From Capsicum annuum (lineage: Eukaryota; Streptophyta; Magnoliopsida; Solanales; Solanaceae), in NCBI RefSeq assembly GCF_002878395.1, contig NC_061118.1, positions 2,120,310-2,184,309 on the forward strand: a DNA stretch of 64,000 nucleotides, in the 5' to 3' direction. Below the pieces are notes generated by a model, which saw nothing but the letters and a program-made list of their open reading frames with translations, was not told the origin of the DNA and did no database searches. Within the stretch, counting starts at the first letter, position 1. Every line of letters starts with the position of its first letter. Of this stretch, positions 58,906 to 64,000 are shown one piece after another. Both the position numbers and the translations under genes were made by a program.

Positions 58906-60465
58906 AGTATAGGTAGTTTGACGTGTATGTCAATTTCTCAGAGGCCCTTGGCACGGGACATCCATTCCTTATCCAATTTGATGGTTTCCCTCGATATTTC
59001 AAATCTTGCAAGAATTTTGGCTTGTGTTGAGGTGAGGTCCTCACTAGTTGAGAAGATTTGGGACCGTCAGTTCGAGGATAGTAAGTTGTGTATTCTCCAT
59101 GATCAGGTAGTAAGTGGTGAGTTTGGAAGACACACCATAGATTCTGAGGGTATCTTGAGATTTTGTGGTCGTGTACTTGATGATTTGATTAAGTTGATTC
59201 TGCATGAGGCTCACAGCTTTAGATATTCTATTCATCCCAATACGTTCAAGATGTATAGAGACTTGAGGCAGCTTTATTAGTGGGATAGTATGAAGAGAGA
59301 TGTGGAATACTTCATGGCTAGTTTACTGTGTTATCAGCAGGTTAAGGATGAGCATCAACGTCAGGCAGATTGACTTAGAAATTGCCTATTGCTAAGTGGA
59401 AATGGGAAAGAATTACCATGGACTTAATTATTGGTTTGCCTCATACATTCTATGGTCACGATGGTATTTGGGTTATTATGGATCGTTTGACAAAGTAGCA
59501 TATTTCATTCCTATTCAAATGACCTTTAGTGCTGAGAGATTAAACCAGATTTATGTCTGAGAGATAGTTTGTTTGCATGGTGTCCCTGTGTCTATAATAT
59601 CAGACCGTGGTTCTGTGTTTACTTTGTGGTTTTTGAGAGCATTTCAGGAAGAGTTGGGTACTCGAGTGGATTTGAGTTCAACCTTTCATCTGCAGATGGA
59701 TGGTAAGTTCGAGCAGACTATTTAGGTGCTTGAGGCTATGCTTTGAGCCTATGTTATGTACTTTGGAGGTCAGTAGGATTAGCACTTAGCATTGACAGAG
59801 TTTGCCTACGACAACAATTATCATTCCAGTATTGAGATGGTACCTTATAAGGCTTTGTACAGTAGGAGATGTTGCTCTTATGTAGGATGGCTTGAGACTT
59901 TCAAGAATAGACCTGGTAGTACAAATTTACTTTAGGACTCATTGGATAGAGTCAGGGTGATTCAGGATAGGCAGAGAGCATCCCAGAGTAGGCAGAAGGC
60001 CTATGTCGTTGTAGATTCCGTACCTTGGGATTCAGAGTATATGACCGTGTGTTCCTTCATATTTCACCTATGAGAGGTGTGATGAGATTTGGGAGGAAGG
60101 GTAAGCTTAGCCCCACCATATTGGTCCTTTTGAGATTCTCTGTGTAGTTGGCAAGGTAACTTATGAGTTGGCTTTACCTCCTGGCTTTGCTGTTATTCAT
60201 CCGATTTTCTATGTGTCTATATTGCAGAAGTATATTCCTAATCCTTCTCATGTACTTAGATGGGACTCATTCCAATTGAATAATCAGTTAACCTTTCTTG
60301 AGGAGATTGTGTTAATTTTGGCTAGTGCTGTAAGGCGATAGTGGACTAGGGATATTCCGGTAGTCAAGGTTCAGTGGAGGCACCTTTATGTAGAAGAGGC
60401 TACTTGGGAGATCGAGAGTGAATTGCGGGACTAGTACCCTTATTTGTTCGAGACTTCAGGTATTT
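58906..60465 (+). pseudogene. Integrase remnant of element F with chromodomain-like tail
   Basis: A zinc module (LILHEAHSFRYSIHPNTFKM, then YRDLRQLY and, after a stop, WDSMKRDVEYFMASLLCYQQ) retains its H-H-C-type spacing, with one cysteine replaced by S/L. The core shows HDGIWVIMDRLTK near 59460, ISDRGSVFT near 59600, and MDGKFEQTI near 59700. The C-terminal part includes YELALPPGFAVIHPIFYVSI near 60150-60215. The tail VVKVQWRHLYVEEATWEIES at 60360-60420 is chromodomain-like. Many stops and frameshifts are present; no large deletion is seen, unlike in B and D. Confidence 0.85.
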
Positions 60466-60511
60466 TCTTATCTTTAACTTTTGGGGATGAAAGTTCCTTA
60501 GTAGTGGATGT
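60466..60511 (+). other. 3' untranslated segment and polypurine tract of element F
   Basis: GGGGATGAAAGTTCC followed by TTAGTAGTGGATGT, directly before the 3' LTR. Confidence 0.7.
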
Positions 60512-62247
60512 TGTAATTACCTTTAGGCCATTGTCTGTATTCTTGCTTATTTTGTTGATAGAGCTTCTCCATAGCCGCCCTAAGTGATTAGTGACTTGCT
60601 GGAATCGATAGTTCAATTACCTAGTGATTTATTTGGTTTTTAGAATCACTTTCTAAATAATAATTCTTCGTTGGTCCTAATTGACCACCAAGCAAAAACT
60701 TTAGCCAAACAACCTCAAAATCTATGTTGTTATATATCTTAATTGCTCAAATCAGACTCCAGATGCATCTCGAGGCATTGGCCAAAGCCTGAAAGCAGGT
60801 TTCAAGCTTTAACCATGCCTGGCATAGGGAGAGATACCGCTCCCATAGAGAGTGAGGTGCGAACACAGCACCGCAACTGCAGCCAAACTGGGGGCACGAC
60901 TGCACTACAAAAGCCTATTTAAAGGCAATTTTGCCCAAATTTTTTGCCATTTTGTTCCTCCCTCTTGAATAATAAACCCTATTAGAGTGGAAATCTTCAA
61001 AGTAAGTCTTGTGGGTTGATTAGGAGCTTGGATAACTTGTATAATCAAATTTTTGCTACGAACCTAAGTTAAGATTCCTTTTAGTTTGGTATTGATTTCT
61101 TGAATTCTAGACCCAAAACCCTAAAGGTATTAAGACTTAAATTAAGCCTCAAATGTGATTGATTTACTCAAATTAATTGAGGGTTATATCTCCCGAATGA
61201 AATGTGAGTAATGGGTTGGTCTCAAAAACTCATTTTTCGAAGGTGGAACCCACTTAGGGTTTTTGACATCATTTTTGACCCATGGCATACTGGTACCATA
61301 ATGGGTGTTGCTATTCTTGTTGTAATGCTTAGATTGTATTATTGATAGCTTGGCTCATGGAAGAAGAAACTTCAAGAAAAAGAAAGGAAAAGTTTGTTGG
61401 TTCATGAGTTGCTTGAACTTAAGGTAGGTTAGGGTTAGTCATAGTTAGATTGAGCTTGATTGTAGCATAATTATTGATATCTTGTGAGATTGGGTAGGGT
61501 TTTAGGTGATAAATGGTTGAATGGTGATGCTTGGGATTAGTTGATTCTCATAGGTTATTAAACTTGGAAAGTGTAATTCTTGATCTTTAGCCTAGAACCT
61601 TGGATAGTTCTACTTGCAATCTCATAAATAGTATGAGAACATATTAGTTTCTCTATTAGATGAGAATGATGTTGTTTGATGATCTTAAGATCATGTTGAC
61701 CTATATATTGCTTAGTTATGGATTGGCCTTAGTGTTTGGGTTGACTTAGAAAGAATACTTGAAGAAGGTTTTCCCATATATACCTAGTAAGGATTGATAA
61801 GCCCTTATGGGGTGACTTAGATAATCTATCCTAATTCTGGGTAGAAGTTAGTCTTGTAGAAGTGAGCCTTGGCATTATTGGGATTTAGGAGCGGGACTTG
61901 ACTGCCTTAATCTTGAACTGTGTGATTCCTTAGCAACCTAGATGCTTGATGAACATCTAAATTACTTTATTGATGTTATAATGGTCAAACCCAATTGTCG
62001 GTTTATGTATGTGGATGATGGTTGGATAATATGTATGCTTGACTGATTATCTTATTGTCATGATATGGATAGCCTTGTAAAAGTGGTGATTGTGTATATC
62101 ATTTAGATATTCATGCTCATGTTTCTACTCATATTATATGGCGATAATTATGATGATGTCCAGTGAATTTGAAGGATATATTGGTGTATGATAATTCCCA
62201 GTTAATCTAAAAGAGGTAACAATGTTATGATGATAATTTGTGTGGTG

Positions 62248-62291
<44 letters not shown>

Positions 62292-64000
62292 TATGGACAT
62301 ATATGGGTTTATGCTGTGTGTGGCTAAACCCGTTTATGTACTTGGGACATTATGTTTTCCTTGGTAAATTGTTAATGATTCTTCATCACTAATCACCAGT
62401 TAAGAGGTATGACCCGTATTAATCCAAATTATTAACTAAAAGTGGATTATGTATAGTATTGGGTTAAGGCTAATTGATATATGTAATCTTGTGTAGAACC
62501 AAGGGCTCACCTAGTAAATCTACTTGGCTTGGATAATTGGTCATGTTATGGAATTTCACCAAATAAAGTGGCTTATGTGATAACTAGTTGTCTCTAATAA
62601 ATGACTATGACTTGTGATCTAGAAGCCTAGTAAACTAATTGGTAGATCTTGGTTAAAATATGGAAACTAGTCCTTAAGGTTGTAACATGCCTAATGATGT
62701 TGGTCTTGGTATTGAATGGTGAATAGTTAAGTTGGTATCAAGAATGTGATGTCGTAGAGGCTTAATTGATGACTTATATAATAAGGATTCTAATTAAAAA
62801 ATGGCCTTGAGATGGGTGAATAAATAATAGTGTTGGTAACTAGTAGCTTTTCCTTATTTGATGTCTAGCAAACTATAAAACTTGTAAGCTAGTGATTAAT
62901 TGATATGGAGATTAGCTAATATAAACTAGACTTGGAGTTTATCAATAAAATAGAGAGTAAGTAACTCTATAACTATGCTATGGTGATACCAGTTTCGTGG
63001 TACTAAATTGCAGTACTGATAATGATTGTAGATCTCGGTAAGAGGCCATGGAAGAAATGTGAGCCTGCAGCTTTTGGGTGAGTAGTTGTGTAATAGTGCC
63101 TTGATATATTGAGGATTTGATCTTTTGGTGTACTCTCAAGTGGTATGGGGCACCGTGATGAGTTCTTGTGTTGCATTCTTTTGGTGTACTCTCTGGTGGT
63201 ATGGGACGCCGTGACGAGTTCTTTGTTGTGTTCTCTTTTCATGTACTTCCCAGTGGTATAGGATGTTGTGGTATGTTCTTGTACATTATATTTTAATGAT
63301 GACTAGTGTTAATCATGGTAGATACATGGTAGTTATTGAATATATGTGGCTTTATGCTTCCGGAATGATTACTCATTTGTATGACGATTATGGTATACTT
63401 GACGTGAACGTGATGTTGTTTCCCTAGTAGATTAGTTATTTTATACGATGATATCAAAGCAAATTTAGGTTCGATCCAGTACCTTGACTCTAAGTAATTG
63501 TCTTTTTTTATATCTTTCTTATATTATAATTTAGCTCAGCTGGATGATAATACCTACTGAGTACCCATGTTTTGGTACTTATACTACACTTTTGTGTCTT
63601 TTTGGTGCAGACCTAAGTTCCTATTGCCGCTATTGAGTTGGGGTTGTGTTGCGTTGATTATCAGGAGATAGGGTGAGCTCTTAGAGTTCGAGTTGCCCTC
63701 TTTCCCCCAATCTTTATTTATCTTTTGTTTTTGAGACAAATGTATGAGATTATTTAAGACTTTTTAGAGTTTAAGTTGTTAATTCCTATTGTCAAATCTA
63801 GATGCTCTTGTACTAATACAATCTGGTCATGGGATTGGTATTTGAATGTTAGTTGTTTCATTTGTGGAATACTGTTGTTATATTATATTCCTATATAGGG
63901 TCTGTGTTGGACGATTCCACCAAGGTAACCTAATGTGTTAGCTCAGGCTTATGGTGTCATCTTACCTACCAGTGGGACGTGGTAGGTGCCATCATGACTC
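60512..64000 (+). repeat. 3' LTR of element F, cut by window end
   Basis: Starts TGTAATTACCTTTAGG. The first 1.1 kb (to about 61630) is unlike the 5' LTR; the rest matches 52594-55390. A TATA box (TATTTAAAGG) is at 60916-60925. A TA run (62249-62288) follows the two minisatellite units. Confidence 0.88.
63117..63290 (+). repeat. Tandem repeat of about 55 bp, three copies, LTR of F
   Basis: Each unit contains GTGTACT...GGTGGTATGGGAC, then GTGATGAGTTCTT. The same three copies occur in the 5' LTR near 54515-54685. Confidence 0.8.

Larger units (their letters stand above)
20496..64000. mobile_element. CACTA (En/Spm) transposon end; host of elements C to G, far end outside window
   Basis: The terminus CACTACAACAAA at 20496-20507 is the classic CACTA end. 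The next 750 bp hold the expected subterminal array of short motifs on both strands. Further CACTA sequence is inferred at 21300-21692 and at 29699-30503, on either side of element C, whose target duplication joins them. Element D then interrupts it. No transposase (TNPD/TNP2-like) is recognised and the other terminus is not seen. The end coordinate is the window edge, because D and F, both nested in it, run off the window. Confidence 0.7.
30504..64000 (-). mobile_element. Element D: coding Ty3/gypsy element split by E and F, 5' end outside window
   Basis: On the minus strand the 3' LTR is 30504-33167. Integrase, RNase H and RT lie at 33168-35610, and the RT start plus protease at 43366-43902. 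The protein sequence resumes across element E: ...VYPMYLPSMP on the right of E joins YCYIDFTIDVDSSIKPIYIL on its left. At 43902 element F interrupts the protease. Gag, primer site and 5' LTR must lie beyond the window, so the end given is the window edge. Integrase lacks its catalytic core, so this copy is defective. Confidence 0.85.
43903..64000 (+). mobile_element. Element F: coding Ty3/gypsy retrotransposon, 3' LTR runs off the window
   Basis: The 5' LTR is 43903-44153 plus 51663-55411, interrupted by element G. Next come a worn primer site (55412-55426), gag, protease, RT, RNase H, integrase, a PPT, and a 3' LTR from 60512. The homologous text in the 5' LTR ends about 20-30 bases after the point where the window stops, so the 3' LTR is nearly complete. 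The integrase tail (VQWRHLYVEEATWEIE) is of the chromodomain-like type, suggesting a Tekay/Del chromovirus. The first 1.1 kb of the two LTRs does not match. The element is inserted in the protease of D. Confidence 0.85.

Noticed and set aside
58826..59044. Minus-strand open frame opposite the F RNase H/integrase boundary
   Set aside because: Antisense shadow of readable RNase H and integrase sequence on plus.

Overview
This window is repeat-dominated nuclear DNA of a flowering plant, probably pericentromeric or intergenic. It is AT-rich and holds no intact protein-coding gene, tRNA, rRNA or CRISPR array that I can support. The family-level guess is Solanaceae. It rests on recognising the style of the long LTRs (TGTAATACCCC and TGTAAGACCC starts, TTGGTATCAGAGC primer sites), the MITE families and the chromovirus-like Ty3/gypsy proteins, and it is an inference. 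Nearly all coding sequence is broken retroelement protein. The one recognisable host-type gene is a split R2R3-MYB pseudogene that resembles tapetal MYB80.

Layout. I label LTR elements A to G from left to right. (1) 1-1746: the 5' end of minus-strand gypsy element A (gag plus 5' LTR), followed by worn LTR scraps. (2) 2.1-8.0 kb: old small repeats, namely a 150-bp direct-repeat pair, a Stowaway MITE (4084-4337), a 704-bp TIR element (6536-7239), and LINE remnants (RNase H at 4909-5183, endonuclease at 7326-8030). (3) 8.05-20.46 kb: a candidate TIR DNA transposon holding the last exon of a Myb/SANT-like gene on minus and exons 2-3 of a MYB80-like gene on plus. Intron 2 of the latter contains the complete 7,994-bp minus-strand element B. 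(4) From 20,496 to beyond the window: a CACTA transposon end (CACTACAACAAA) that acts as host for everything to its right.

Nesting inside the CACTA element. Element C (+, 21693-29698) is a complete LTR element with a non-coding interior. Element D (-, from 30504) is a coding gypsy element interrupted twice: by element E (-, 35611-43365, non-coding interior) within its RT region, and by element F (+, from 43903 past the window end) within its protease. Element G (+, 44154-51662; LTRs longer than its interior) sits inside the 5' LTR of F. The order of insertion therefore reads CACTA, then C and D, then E and F, then G. Elements B, C, E and G have target-site duplications that each match at 4 of 5 bases, plus LTR, PBS and PPT features that fix their ends.

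How the parts work together. Coding-competent relatives (A, B, D, F) carry gag, protease, RT, RNase H and integrase in gypsy order. All carry stops, frameshifts and deletions: B lost RT through the integrase N-terminus, and D lost the integrase catalytic core. Elements C, E and G have no recognisable proteins but keep LTRs, PBS and PPT, as expected for large retrotransposon derivatives moved in trans. The most interesting points are the MYB80/Myb-SANT composite, the LTR pair of F that matches only in its 3' part, a 39-bp minisatellite differing from about 11 to 2 copies between those LTRs, and short palindromic 'theme' motifs that recur in the LTR families.
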